Of a stretch of DNA of 64,000 bases, positions 36,062 to 47,185 are shown piece after piece (position 1 is the first letter of the stretch; each line of letters opens with the position of its first letter). The notes beneath the pieces were generated by a model. It was not told the DNA's origin. It was given only the letters and a program-made list of their open reading frames with translations, and did no database searches. The DNA comes from JAWKRB01 sp041389885. GTDB lineage: Bacteria; Myxococcota_A; Polyangia; Polyangiales; Ga0077539. The position numbers and the translations under genes are program-made. The DNA is taken from positions 1 to 64,000 of the forward strand of contig JAWKRB010000007.1 in assembly GCA_041389885.1 (NCBI GenBank). The letters run 5' to 3'.

Positions 36062-36139
36062 GCGCGAGGGAGGGGGGCGCGAGGGAGGGGGGCGCGAGGG
36101 AGGGGGGGCGCGAGGGAGGGGGGGCGCGAGGGAGGGGGC
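36062..36139 (+). repeat. G-rich tandem repeat (five units)
   Basis: Five near-identical units of 15-16 bp, GCGCGAGGGAGGGGG(G), differing mainly in the length of the last G run. Runs of three or more Gs recur every few bases, so G-quadruplex formation on the plus strand is possible. The unit length variation is also what homopolymer sequencing errors would give. Confidence 0.7.
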
Positions 36140-36237
36140 GAAGGTGCTCGCCGGGCGTAACCCGCTGGGGTGCTGGCTCATGCTTTCTCCGGGGTGAAGA
36201 ATAGGCGCGGGGCTAGCGCGCGATCCCCCCGCGGCGA

Positions 36238-36406
36238 GACCGGCTCTTCGTGTCGCAGTGCGAGCGCGCCCTTGAGCACTACGCGCGGTGAGCACGGCGC
36301 GTGGGTGCTGCGTGAGTTATGCGAAAGCGACGAGGTCCCGATGCCCACCCTGGGCGGCGCGATGCGGCTCGATGAGGTCTACCTCAAGGTCTTCGATCGC
36401 CCCTAA
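36238..36406 (+). pseudogene. Uma2 C-terminal remnant with frameshift
   Basis: DRLFVSQCERALEHYAR reads to a TGA in one frame and GEHGAWVLRELCES then MRLDEVYLKVFDRP continues in another from about 36289. Aligned with the intact Uma2 at 34358 (QSRAHIEHYARRDDGVWELRD ... VREIYDGLF) it is clearly a paralogue's C-terminus. The N-terminal part is missing. Confidence 0.6.
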
Positions 36407-36496
36407 CGTCACGCGCGGCAGAACGGGAGCCCCGAGACGCCGTTCGTCGAGCGCGCTCGCCCTCCCGCCCTCTCCGTCTCGCTGCTACACAGCGCC

Positions 36497-37609
36497 ATGC
36501 GTCTCGTCCTCGCCGCCCTCAGCGCGTCCCTGCTCGCCTGCGCCGCCCGCCCCGCAGCTCGGCCCGCGCCCCCACCCACCCCGCCGCCCCCGACGCCCGC
36601 CGTCGCCCCCGCGACGCCCGCGCCCCCCACGCCCATCGCGCGCGCGCCCCTCACACCCCCGGCGCTGCCCTGCGTCGGCGACGAGCCAACGCTCCCCGCC
36701 GAGCCCGCGGCGGCGACGCTGCCCGCAGACCCGCCGCCCGCCGCGCGGGCCCTCTGCCAACGCGCCGTCGCAGAGAACACCGCGAGCCTCCGTGGGCGCC
36801 GCGACCTCGCGCACATCGCGGCCTCGCTCTGGTGCGTGCCGACCCCGAGCGGCGCGTGGCGGACCGCGCTCGAGCGCGTCGGCGTAACGCACGAGAACGG
36901 GGTCAACGGGCCGCAGGCGCGGCTCCGGCTGCGCTGGGTCCCGCTGCGCGGCGCGACGTTGACCCACGCCGCGGTGATCACCCTCAACGACGCAGGACCG
37001 TACTGGGGCGAGGTCCACGCCGAGGCCGCGCCCGACTGGGACGGCGACGGACTGCCCGAGCTCGTGCTCGCGACCACCGACCACATGACCGACGAGGATG
37101 ACCACGTGACCCGCACGGTGCTCACCGTCCGAGGCGGCCGCGTCGCCCGCTACGCCCCCGCGCCAGAGCACCCGCTCTCCGTCGCAGACTTCGACGGCGA
37201 CGGGCGGCTCGACCTCGAGGTCCCGGCGGGCTTCGGCGCGGAGTACACCTGCAGCCTCAACGGCACGACCCACCCTGGCCCGCGGCGCTTCACGCGCGCC
37301 CGCGCCGACGGCCCCTTCACCGAAGACGACCCCGCCGCGCGCGCCTTCGTGCGACGACAGTGCGCCTTCGACCCCGCCGCGCCCCTGCTCTCCCACGACG
37401 ACGGCGCCAGCGCGATGCGCGTGGCCTGCGCGCGCTGGTTCGGCGTCGACGCCGACGCCGTCGCCGCGCGGCTGCGCCAGGAGTACCCCGAGCGAAACGC
37501 CGGGGTGCCCGAAGACGCCCGCAGCAACGACCCGTGCTTCGCCCTCAACACCCTCCTCGCCGAAGCCGCCACGGCGCCGCCGTACGTGCTGCCTCCGCGC
37601 TGTCCGTAG
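36497..37609 (+). CDS. Lipoprotein with Pro-rich linker and FG-GAP-like repeats
   Basis: Predicted lipoprotein of 370 residues (MRLVLAALSASLLACAARPA, lipobox LLAC). A long Pro/Ala linker (30-75) extends it from the membrane. The mature domain contains two Asp-rich calcium-binding-like loops, DWDGDGLPELVLATTD and DFDGDGRLDLEV, as in FG-GAP/VCBS propellers. No enzyme motif is seen. ATG 36497 follows a region of degenerate sequence and is the first gene after the Uma2 remnants. Confidence 0.65.
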   Translation: MRLVLAALSASLLACAARPAARPAPPPTPPPPTPAVAPATPAPPTPIARAPLTPPALPCVGDEPTLPAEPAAATLPADPPPAARALCQRAVAENTASLRGRRDLAHIAASLWCVPTPSGAWRTALERVGVTHENGVNGPQARLRLRWVPLRGATLTHAAVITLNDAGPYWGEVHAEAAPDWDGDGLPELVLATTDHMTDEDDHVTRTVLTVRGGRVARYAPAPEHPLSVADFDGDGRLDLEVPAGFGAEYTCSLNGTTHPGPRRFTRARADGPFTEDDPAARAFVRRQCAFDPAAPLLSHDDGASAMRVACARWFGVDADAVAARLRQEYPERNAGVPEDARSNDPCFALNTLLAEAATAPPYVLPPRCP

Positions 37610-37633
37610 GGCGCGCGTTCCCACCCTCAATCC

Positions 37634-38410
37634 TCAGCGATCGCAGGCCCCCGCGGCGCCGACGCCGAGCGCCTCGTAGAGCGCCTGTCGCACCTCGAAG
37701 GGCACCGCGTGCCCCACGCCGGGAAAGGCGCGGAGCGTCGCCGAGAAGCCCAGCGCCGTGAGCGCCCGCGTCGCGTCTTCGCCCTGCGCGAAGGCGATGC
37801 GTCGGTCGTCGGTCCCGTGCAGCGCGGTCACGACGGGGAGCCTCGGGGCCGTGGGCGCCCGCGCAGGCCGCGCGAAATCAGGGAGCCGCCCCGCGATGGG
37901 CACCGCCGCGCGGATCGACCCTGGAGACCGCGCGGCCACCGCGAAGGTCAGCATCGCGCCCTGGGAGAAGCCCGTGAGCAACGGCCGTCCGCAGGTCGAG
38001 AAGCGCCCGGGCAGCGCGTCGAGGGCCCGCGCCACGCGGTCGACCGAGGCCAGAAAGGGCCCCGGCGCGCCGTCTCCGATCGGGAACCACGACGCCCCGT
38101 CCTGCATCGGGTGCGGACCGCGCAGCGCCACCACCCGCGCGGGGAAGGGCAGCGCGTCAAAGAGCTGGATGAAGCGCTCGGGGCTGTCTCCGTACCCGTG
38201 CAGCGCGACGAGGAGCGGGAGCCGAGCCCCAGGCGACGCGCCCGCGGTGTGCGCGACGACGAACTCGAGCCCGACCTCGGGAGGGGGCGCCGGGGGCGTG
38301 GGCGCCGCGACCGTCGCCGGGGACGCGGCCCGCTGCGGGACGGGCGCCGCCGGGCTCGTGAGGGAGCACCCGAAGACGGCAGCGCACAGGAGCACGAGCC
38401 CGCGACGCAT
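37634..38410 (-). CDS. Carboxylesterase/phospholipase-type lipoprotein
   Basis: Alpha/beta hydrolase of 258 residues with a lipoprotein signal (LCAAVFGC). The nucleophile Ser is in LTGFSQGAMLTF, the acid Asp in HGTDDRRI, the His in GVGHAVP, and the oxyanion strand is VALHGYGD. This matches the phospholipase/carboxylesterase (Abhydrolase_2) family, which acts on short-chain esters; lipid anchoring suggests a periplasmic or surface location. A Pro/Ala spacer follows the lipobox. Confidence 0.78.
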   Translation of the reverse strand: MRRGLVLLCAAVFGCSLTSPAAPVPQRAASPATVAAPTPPAPPPEVGLEFVVAHTAGASPGARLPLLVALHGYGDSPERFIQLFDALPFPARVVALRGPHPMQDGASWFPIGDGAPGPFLASVDRVARALDALPGRFSTCGRPLLTGFSQGAMLTFAVAARSPGSIRAAVPIAGRLPDFARPARAPTAPRLPVVTALHGTDDRRIAFAQGEDATRALTALGFSATLRAFPGVGHAVPFEVRQALYEALGVGAAGACDR

Positions 38411-38415
38411 CGCGC

Positions 38416-39894
38416 TCAGTGCCGCGCGAAGGGGTAGTCGTTGCGGTCGACCCGGAGCGCGCCGTCGACCCAGGGGCACACCCTGATGAGCTCGTCGGCC
38501 ATGGCCTGCGCGACCTTGCGGTAGGCCTCGTGCCCCTGACGCGCGCTGCGCAGCTCGATGAAGTGAAAGGCCTCGCGGAGGTTGCACTGCAGCACGTAGC
38601 GCACCTTGAACGCGAGGGGCACCACGTACTGCGCCTCCCAGGGGTGCGTCTCGGCGAGGTAGCGGTGCGCGTCGGCGGCCGACTCCAGCGCGTGGCGGCA
38701 GCCCGCGGCGAGGCCCAGCTCTTCGAGCTCGGGCGAGAGCCAGAAGCCCTCGGAGGTCCCCAGCCGGGGGGTCGTGGCCGAGACCATGCGGTGGCGCTGC
38801 AGGTCCCGCCACGCGCCGTAGTCGCAGCACACCTCGAAGCGCAGGGTGACCTGCTCCAGCGCGCGCAGCGGCTGGTCGTGCGGCCCCCGGTCGTCGAGGT
38901 ACGCGCGCACGACCTCGAGGGCGTGGCGGGGCTCCTGCCCTGCGCCCCAGGCCGCGTCCCAGTCGGTGCCGAAGAGGTCGCACTGGATGGCCGCGGCGAG
39001 GGTGCGAAGGGGGTCGAAGCTGTGGTCCACGAGGCGCACGAAGGCCTCGGGCGAGGGCGTGGCCTGGTGCAGCGCGCCGTGCGCCCGGAGCACCCGCGCC
39101 GCGGCGTTGTCCCGATGCGGCCGGGCGGCGGTGTACTTCAGCAGCGTCGGCACGATCTTCGACGCCTCGTCGCGCATCGACCCGGCGAGCCGTCGCACCT
39201 CCGCGAGGGGGGAGCCCGCGAGACGTCCCAGGTGGTGCTCGAGGACCCTCGCGTTCGCGGTGATCCCGACGTTCGTGGGGACCCCCGCGGGGAGCAGCGG
39301 GCGCAGCAGGTCGCAGGCGTGCGCGCGCAGCACCGACTCGTGCGCCTTGAGCGCCACGCCCTCGGGGGGAGGGTGCCGTCGCATCAGCTCCTTCTCCGCG
39401 CGCTCGACGAGGTTCGTGTACGTCGCCAGCGACGACCGCGCCGAGTTCTCGTAGGTGGGCTGGAGCTTCTTCGGCAGCCCGATGTCGGTGACCAGCGAGG
39501 TCTCGTCGAAGCGCACGTACCGCGTGCTCTTCTCGGTGTACGCCGCGAGGCGAGCCTCTTCGAGGGCCTTGGCCGCGAGGATCGAGCATCGCTCCACCGC
39601 GAGGTGCACCACGGCGTGCTCGGCGACCGACGCGTGGCCGTAGCCCACCACCCACTTCTCGTGAAACGCGCGGGCCTTCGCCTGGGCCGTGCCCAGCGTA
39701 GGCGCGACGGACCCCTCTTCGAGGAGCGAGAGCTCCTGGTCGTCGAGGAGCTTGCGGAGGTTCGCGCGCAGGTCCTCGCGGGAGCGGGAGTAGTACGCGA
39801 AGAGCACGGCGACGACCTCTTCGGGGAGGTTGCGCAGCGCGAACACGTCGCCGTCGAGGTTGGTGACGTAGGGCGAGAGTCGGGGGTCGCTCAC
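38416..39894 (-). CDS. Tandem ThyX-like protein
   Basis: Protein of 492 residues with two ThyX-like (FAD-dependent thymidylate synthase) halves. The first half has GYGHASVAEHAVVHLAVE and EEARLAAYTEKSTRYVRFDE, the second FEVCCDYGAWRDLQRHRMVS and NLREAFHFIELRSARQGHEAYRK. The canonical motif is RHRxxSxNxxSxRY; half one keeps only the S-x-RY part and half two only the RHRxxS part. Single-domain ThyX enzymes are about 220-250 residues, so this is a duplication with divergence. Whether it makes dTMP is uncertain. GTG 39892-39894 is the likely start; map lies 53 nt upstream, same strand. Confidence 0.75.
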   Translation of the reverse strand: MSDPRLSPYVTNLDGDVFALRNLPEEVVAVLFAYYSRSREDLRANLRKLLDDQELSLLEEGSVAPTLGTAQAKARAFHEKWVVGYGHASVAEHAVVHLAVERCSILAAKALEEARLAAYTEKSTRYVRFDETSLVTDIGLPKKLQPTYENSARSSLATYTNLVERAEKELMRRHPPPEGVALKAHESVLRAHACDLLRPLLPAGVPTNVGITANARVLEHHLGRLAGSPLAEVRRLAGSMRDEASKIVPTLLKYTAARPHRDNAAARVLRAHGALHQATPSPEAFVRLVDHSFDPLRTLAAAIQCDLFGTDWDAAWGAGQEPRHALEVVRAYLDDRGPHDQPLRALEQVTLRFEVCCDYGAWRDLQRHRMVSATTPRLGTSEGFWLSPELEELGLAAGCRHALESAADAHRYLAETHPWEAQYVVPLAFKVRYVLQCNLREAFHFIELRSARQGHEAYRKVAQAMADELIRVCPWVDGALRVDRNDYPFARH

Positions 39895-39947
39895 GGCGCG
39901 GGAAGGTAGCAGCCCCGGCGCCCGACGCGAGAGTTTCGCGCGGGCGC

Positions 39948-40760
39948 TCAGCGCACCGCGAGGAGGTCCATGTTCTCGCTGTTCTTCAGCGGGCCGCTGC
40001 GGCGGGTGAGCACCTCGCAGCCCGCGCGGGTGACCAGCACCGTGTGCTCGAACTGGGCCGAGAGCCTTCGGTCCTTGGTGCGCACGGTCCACTTGTCCTT
40101 CGCGTCGACCACCACCTCGTGCGTGCCGAGGTTGATCATGGGCTCGATGGTGAAGGTCATCCCCGCCTTCATCCTCGGGTTGGGCTTGCCCTTCTCGGGC
40201 TTGTAGTGCGGCACCTGGGGGTCGGTGTGAAACTTTCTCCCGATGCCGTGGCCCACGAAGTCGCGCACCACCGTGCAGCCCTCTTTGCGGGCGTAGTCTT
40301 CGATGATCTCGCCGATGTCGCCGATGCGCGCGCCATCCCGGACCACCGAGATGCCCAGCTCCAGCGCCTGCCGAGAGACCTCGGTGACGTGCCGCGCCTC
40401 GGGGCTCACCTCGCCCACGAAGAAGGTCGCCGAGGTGTCGCCGTGAAAGCCCTGGTAGAGCGTGGTCACGTCGACGTTGATGATGTCGCCGAGACGGAGC
40501 GTCTGCGCGCCGGGGATGCCGTGGCACACCACCTCGTTCACGCTGGTGCACACGCTCTTGGGGAAGCCGTGGTAGTTCAGCGGCGAGGGCCATCCACCGC
40601 GGCGCACGGTGTCTTCGTGCACGAAGGTGTTGATCTCCTCGGTGGTGAGACCCGGCCGCAGGAGCTCGCCCACGAGCCGCAGGGTCTCCGCCGCCATCTG
40701 ACAAGAGGCGCGCATCGACTCGATCTCGCGCGCAGATTTGGTTTCGATCAGTCCAGCCAC
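39948..40760 (-). CDS. map: Type I methionine aminopeptidase
   Basis: Removes the initiator Met from nascent proteins; 270 residues, the normal length of a type I enzyme. The five metal ligands are all visible: Asp in IINVDVT, Asp in FHGDTSATFF, His in GHGIGRKFH, Glu in FTIEPMIN, Glu in QFEHTVLV. The N-terminus IETKSAREIESMRASC is typical. The ATG lies at 40758-40760. The sequence is intact and highly conserved in family terms. Confidence 0.95.
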   Translation of the reverse strand: MAGLIETKSAREIESMRASCQMAAETLRLVGELLRPGLTTEEINTFVHEDTVRRGGWPSPLNYHGFPKSVCTSVNEVVCHGIPGAQTLRLGDIINVDVTTLYQGFHGDTSATFFVGEVSPEARHVTEVSRQALELGISVVRDGARIGDIGEIIEDYARKEGCTVVRDFVGHGIGRKFHTDPQVPHYKPEKGKPNPRMKAGMTFTIEPMINLGTHEVVVDAKDKWTVRTKDRRLSAQFEHTVLVTRAGCEVLTRRSGPLKNSENMDLLAVR

Positions 40761-40802
40761 GGTCGCTCCATCTAGCGCAAGAATCGCGCGAACGCTATCA
40801 CG

Positions 40803-41582
40803 TCACCGCCTCGCGGGAGGCACCGCCGGGGGCTGCGGGAGCAGCGGCTCGTCACACCCCCGCGGCCCGCTCTCGCGGAGTTCGACCGCACCATCACTCC
40901 GCAGCGCCGCGAGGAGGTAGTCGGTCCCCGCCCAGGCGAGGCGCACCCGCGAGAGCCCCACCTCGTCGGCCACCCGCACGCGCATCGCGCTCCCGACGCG
41001 GCGTCCGTCCCGGTCGATGAGCGCGAAGTACCCGCGGGGCGCGGCGCCGTGCACCGGCTCGCTCCAGGCCGCGCCGAAGGCCCCGCCGTCCCACACCACG
41101 GCGCGCGAGGTGGCGTCGTCGAAGTTCGCGGTGAGCTGCTGCGGCTCGAAGGCCCCCGCGCGAGATCGTACGAGCGCGAACAGGTTTCGCGCGCCCGCCG
41201 GGCCGCGCGCGTCGAGCACGGCCACCCTCCCCCCGCCGCGGGCCTCGCGCTCGCTCCCGCAGCGCACGACGGGCGAGGCGAGCCAGGCGCAGAGGTCGCC
41301 AGCCTCGGGGCGGAGCAGGTGCTCGGCGGCGAAGTCCCAGCGGTGGGCGCCGTCGTCGTCGACCCAGGCCACGCGACGCGCGCCGCGGCCTCCCGCGACG
41401 GCCACGTCTCGCACGGTCCCTCGCGTGGGCAGGCTCACCGCCGACGACGCGAAATACCGCGGGTCGACGCACGCGGTGGCGTTGGCGACCCTGGGGTCGA
41501 CCTCGCGTCGCGCGGCGTGACGGCGGCGCAGGCGCCCGCAGCCGAGCAGCGCGAGGGCGGCGAGGGCGACCCGGAGTCTCAC
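40803..41582 (-). CDS. Lipoprotein of unknown function
   Basis: Protein of 259 residues starting at GTG 41580-41582 (VRLRVALAALALLGC), which overlaps the MATE stop as GTGA. The lipobox ALLGC is clear. The mature part contains SAVSLPTRGTVRDVAVAGG, RVAWVDDDGAHRWDF and VRLAWAGTDYLLAALRSDG, a propeller-like beta pattern. No family recognised. It is translationally coupled to the transporter before it. Confidence 0.6.
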   Translation of the reverse strand: MRLRVALAALALLGCGRLRRRHAARREVDPRVANATACVDPRYFASSAVSLPTRGTVRDVAVAGGRGARRVAWVDDDGAHRWDFAAEHLLRPEAGDLCAWLASPVVRCGSEREARGGGRVAVLDARGPAGARNLFALVRSRAGAFEPQQLTANFDDATSRAVVWDGGAFGAAWSEPVHGAAPRGYFALIDRDGRRVGSAMRVRVADEVGLSRVRLAWAGTDYLLAALRSDGAVELRESGPRGCDEPLLPQPPAVPPARR

Positions 41583-43023
41583 GGCGTGCCGCCCCGCGCC
41601 CACAGCGAGGGACGTCGCCACACCAGCGCGTAGCCCGCGGCGGAGATCCCGTACACGATGGCGATGGACCACCACAGCGTCTCCTTCGGCGCGTGCATCG
41701 CCGCGGCGACGAGGAGCATGAGCGGGAGCTGCACCGCGAAGACCAGGGTGAGGTCGATGAGCATCGCGAGGCGCGCGGCGCCGGCGCCGACGATGGCGTT
41801 CGAGAGCACGATGGTGAAGCCGAAGAGCGTGTAGCTCGGACCGACCACCCCGAGGTACCCCACGCCGATCCGCACCACCTCGGCGCTGGGGGTGAAGAAC
41901 GTCATAAACGCCTCTCCCCCAACGCGATAGAGCACGGCGAGGAGCGCCATGGTCGCGGCGTTGAAGCCCGCGGCGTACCACCCCCCGAGGCGCGCGCGGG
42001 GCACCATCGACGCGCCCACGCACATGCCCACCACGGTCTGCGCGGCGCTGCCCCAGCCCATGCTCACGAAGAGCGCCATGGTCTCCATGCGCAGGCACAG
42101 CGCGTAGGCCGTGCCCGCGTCGGAGTTCGCCGGGGTCGTGTAGAAATGGTGCACCAGCGCGATGACCAGGAGCACCGCGGCGATGCGCACGGTGAACTGC
42201 GTGCTGGTCGGCCACGCGAGGGCGACGGTGCGGCGGAGGTCCTCGCGGCTGGGGAGAAAGGGCACCTTGCGCGCGCGCACCTTGAGCTGCGCCCAGAGCA
42301 TCACGATGGGGATCAGGCAGGCGATCACCCGCGCCGCGATGGTGGCCCAGGCCGCGCCCACGAGCTCCCAGCGGGGGATGTGCAGCGCGCGGGCGATGGG
42401 GGGTCCCCAGGAGAAGACCGTGGGCGCCTCGCCGGGGCCGTACACCAGCAGCACGGCGAAGAAGAGGTTGAGCACGTTGCCCACGACGAAGGCCACGAGG
42501 GTGCGCTTGCTCTGCCCCAGCGCGCGCTGAATCGACGTGCCCTGAAACATCAGGAACACCGTCACCACCCCGCCCAGGATCACCCGGAGGTACGACGCCC
42601 CGAGCGCCCGCACGGCCCCCTTGGCGCCGAGGAGCGTACCCACGATGGCGTCGGCGAAGAGCGCGCCGAGGCCGCCCAGCACGGCGCCGAGCACGGTCAC
42701 CGCGCCGAGAGAGCCCCAGGCGAGGCGCGCGACCTCGTCGTCGTCGCCGCGCCCCTTCGCCTGCGAGACCAGGGTCGCCGTCGCGGAGGAGTACCCGTAG
42801 GAGATGATCGTCGCGAGGGCCGCGACCATGTCGCAGATCCCGAGGGCATCGAGGGAGGCGTCGCGCACGTCGCCGGGGAGCCGCGCGATGAGGTACTGGT
42901 CCACCAGGTTGAAGAGCACCTGAAGGACCATCGCGAGCGCGAGGGGGTCCCAAAGCGCAGCACCCCGATCGCCAGAGGACCGTGGAGCAGCTGCTCGCGC
43001 TGGGGGTCGGCGTCCGTTGCCAT
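41579..43023 (-). CDS. MATE-family efflux transporter, one frameshift
   Basis: About 481 residues with 12 hydrophobic helices. Typical MATE segments are LALAMVLQVLFNLVDQYLIARL, SQAKGRGDDDEV, LMFQGTSIQRALGQSKRTLV and MGWGSAAQTVVGMCVGASM. The start (MATDADPQREQLLHG ... RFGTP) is in a different frame from the rest; one missing C in a six-C run at about 42948 (ACCCCCTC instead of ACCCCCCTC) restores FGTPLALAM. It exports cationic compounds using Na+ or H+ in known family members. Na+ coupling would match the Na+-type ATPase in this window. Confidence 0.85.
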
Positions 43024-43266
43024 ACGCGGGCGCTCCTACCGCATCCGGCGCGCGTTGCGAAGCGAGCGCTTGCACGGTCGGTGCGAGGGAACCGGGCACA
43101 CGACGGCGGAAGTATCCCGCGGGTTTCGCACGCATCCGCGTCGCGCAGCGGCGTCAGCGCTCCTCGACGGGCATGCAGCCCGTCCGCGTCGCCCTTCCTT
43201 GCTGCGCTCGCGCCTGCTTCGAAACCGCTGGGTAACTTCCGCCGTCGTGTACTAGCGTTCCCGGCG

Positions 43267-43959
43267 ATGCAGGCTGTGGTCGTACAGTTCCCGGGCTCGA
43301 ACGCGGACTTCGACGCGTTCTACACGCTCTCGCGGGTCCTCGGCGTGCCGACCCGCTACGTCTTTCACAAGGAGTCGTCGCTCCCCCCCGACACCGACCT
43401 CGTGGTGCTCCCCGGAGGATTCTCCTACGGCGACTACCTCCGCTGCGGCGCCATCGCGCGCTTCTCGCACATCATGCCCGCGGTGATGGCCCACGCGGCG
43501 CGCGGCGGCCTCGTGCTCGGGATCTGCAACGGCTTTCAGATCCTCACCGAGACCGGGCTCCTCCCCGGCGCCCTCACCCGCAACGCGCACCTCCGCTTCG
43601 AGTGCCGCGACGTGAGCCTCCGCGTCGACGCCGACGGGCCCTTCACCCAGGGCCTGCGCGGCGAGACCCTGCGCCTCCCCATCGCCCACGGCGAGGGTCG
43701 CTACCAGGCCGACGCCGAGACCCTCGACGCCCTCGAGCGCGACGGGCTCGTGGCCCTTCGCTACCTCCCCTCCCCCGACGGCGCGCTGCCGGGCAATCCC
43801 AACGGATCGCTGCGCGACATCGCGGGCATCTACGGCGGCCCGAAGCGCAACGTGCTCGGGCTCATGCCCCACCCCGAGCGCGCCTCCGAGGCCGCCCTGG
43901 GCAGCGCCGACGGCGCGAGGCTCTTTCGCGCGGCCATGCGCGCGGTGGTGAGCGCGTGA
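43267..43959 (+). CDS. purQ: Phosphoribosylformylglycinamidine synthase, glutaminase subunit
   Basis: Purine biosynthesis step 4, PurQ: hydrolyses Gln to feed ammonia to PurL. Class I glutaminase, 230 residues. Catalytic Cys is in LGICNGFQ, His-Glu in LMPHPERA, and the conserved GFSYGDYLRCGAIARFS follows VVLPGG. ATG 43267 matches the family start (MQAVVVQFPGSNADFD). It is 14 nt before purL on the same strand. In many bacteria a small PurS is also needed; none is seen between or next to them. Confidence 0.95.
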   Translation: MQAVVVQFPGSNADFDAFYTLSRVLGVPTRYVFHKESSLPPDTDLVVLPGGFSYGDYLRCGAIARFSHIMPAVMAHAARGGLVLGICNGFQILTETGLLPGALTRNAHLRFECRDVSLRVDADGPFTQGLRGETLRLPIAHGEGRYQADAETLDALERDGLVALRYLPSPDGALPGNPNGSLRDIAGIYGGPKRNVLGLMPHPERASEAALGSADGARLFRAAMRAVVSA

Positions 43960-43973
43960 AGGAGAACGCACCG

Positions 43974-46259
<2,286 letters not shown>

Positions 46260-46263
46260 CGCG

Positions 46264-46689
46264 TTGCCGGGTCCCGATCCGACGCACTGGCTGCATCGGT
46301 ACACCCCGCGCGAGTGGGTGCGCGCGGCGATGGGTGAGCTGGTGCAGGCGCGCGCGGCGTACGCGCGGCGCAACGGGCGCGCGGGCCTCGCGGGGTGTCG
46401 TCGCGCGGCGGGGGTCGCGCTCAACGGCATCCTCGCCGCGGAGCTCGACTTCGACCCCGGCTGGGGGCGCACGTACATGGACCACCTCGCCCACCTCGCC
46501 GCCGACCTCGAGCGCCCCGAGGCCGTGCGCGAGGCGGCGAAGCGTCTGCTGGAGACGCCCCTCCCCGGCGGAGAGATCGTGGCCCTGCGCACCGCGAAGA
46601 GCGACGAGGCGGCCCTCGACGCGGCCGAGGTGATCATGGCCCACGCCTACGCGGCGGTGCTCCGCGCAGAGTCTGCCGCGGAGACCTGA
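46264..46689 (+). CDS. Small helical protein of unknown function (HEPN-like)
   Basis: Protein of 141 residues starting at TTG 46264, 4 nt after purL. It is all-helical and Ala/Arg-rich: THWLHRYTPREWVRAAMGEL, ARAAYARRNGRAGLAGCRRA, then AADLERPEAVREAAKRLLE. The pattern of an initial WL...A.. helix and a later ALNGILAAEL helix resembles HEPN or DUF-type four-helix proteins, but no catalytic RxxxxH is evident. The purL coupling suggests it is part of the operon; GTG 46318 is a later alternative start. Confidence 0.5.
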   Translation: MPGPDPTHWLHRYTPREWVRAAMGELVQARAAYARRNGRAGLAGCRRAAGVALNGILAAELDFDPGWGRTYMDHLAHLAADLERPEAVREAAKRLLETPLPGGEIVALRTAKSDEAALDAAEVIMAHAYAAVLRAESAAET

Positions 46690-46808
46690 GGGCTCTGGGG
46701 GCATCACGGGGGTAGCTGCGCCGTCCGAGCGCAGTTCTGTTACTGTCCGCGCGCCCTTCGGGGCGACGGACTCACGGGGGCGAGGCCCCATGCGGGAGGA
46801 GATCGACG

Positions 46809-47177
46809 ATGACGAGGCGATTCTTGGGACTCTCAGGCGCGCTGATCTGCGCGGCGATGTCGGCGGACGCGCAGCCGGGCGCGCTGAACGTCAACGGCAC
46901 CTGGAGCACGCAGTTCGCGGGCGCCGCGGCGACGGTCACGATGTACCAGTCCGGTCCGAACGTGGTGGGGACCTACGTGAACACCCCGCCGCTGCTCCCC
47001 GGCGCGCTCGCGGGCGTGCTCCGCGGCAACGTGCTCACGGGTCGCTGGACCGACGCGTCGAGCTCCGGCGGCTTCACCATGACCTTCGTGCCCAACGGAC
47101 GCTCCTTCGTGGGCACCTGGGGGCGCACCCTCGCGTCGACCAGCAACGGCGGCCCCTGGCTGGGCCGCAAGAACTGA
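46809..47177 (+). CDS. Small secreted beta-rich protein
   Basis: Protein of 122 residues with a signal peptide (FLGLSGALICAAMSADAQ). The mature 100 residues are beta-rich: GTWSTQFAGAAATVTMYQSG, VVGTYVNTPP and GRWTDASSSGGFTMTF, a lipocalin- or jelly-roll-like pattern. No known family was recognised. GGGAGGAG lies 8 nt before ATG 46809. It converges with the MYXO-CTERM gene. Confidence 0.6.
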   Translation: MTRRFLGLSGALICAAMSADAQPGALNVNGTWSTQFAGAAATVTMYQSGPNVVGTYVNTPPLLPGALAGVLRGNVLTGRWTDASSSGGFTMTFVPNGRSFVGTWGRTLASTSNGGPWLGRKN

Positions 47178-47185
47178 TCGCGCGG

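Noticed and set aside
36062..36139. CRISPR or origin iterons
   Set aside because: Units abut without spacers and are simple G-rich sequence.
33554..36496. Insertion sequence or transposase
   Set aside because: No transposase motif or terminal inverted repeats were seen; the repeat pair fits a duplicated gene segment.
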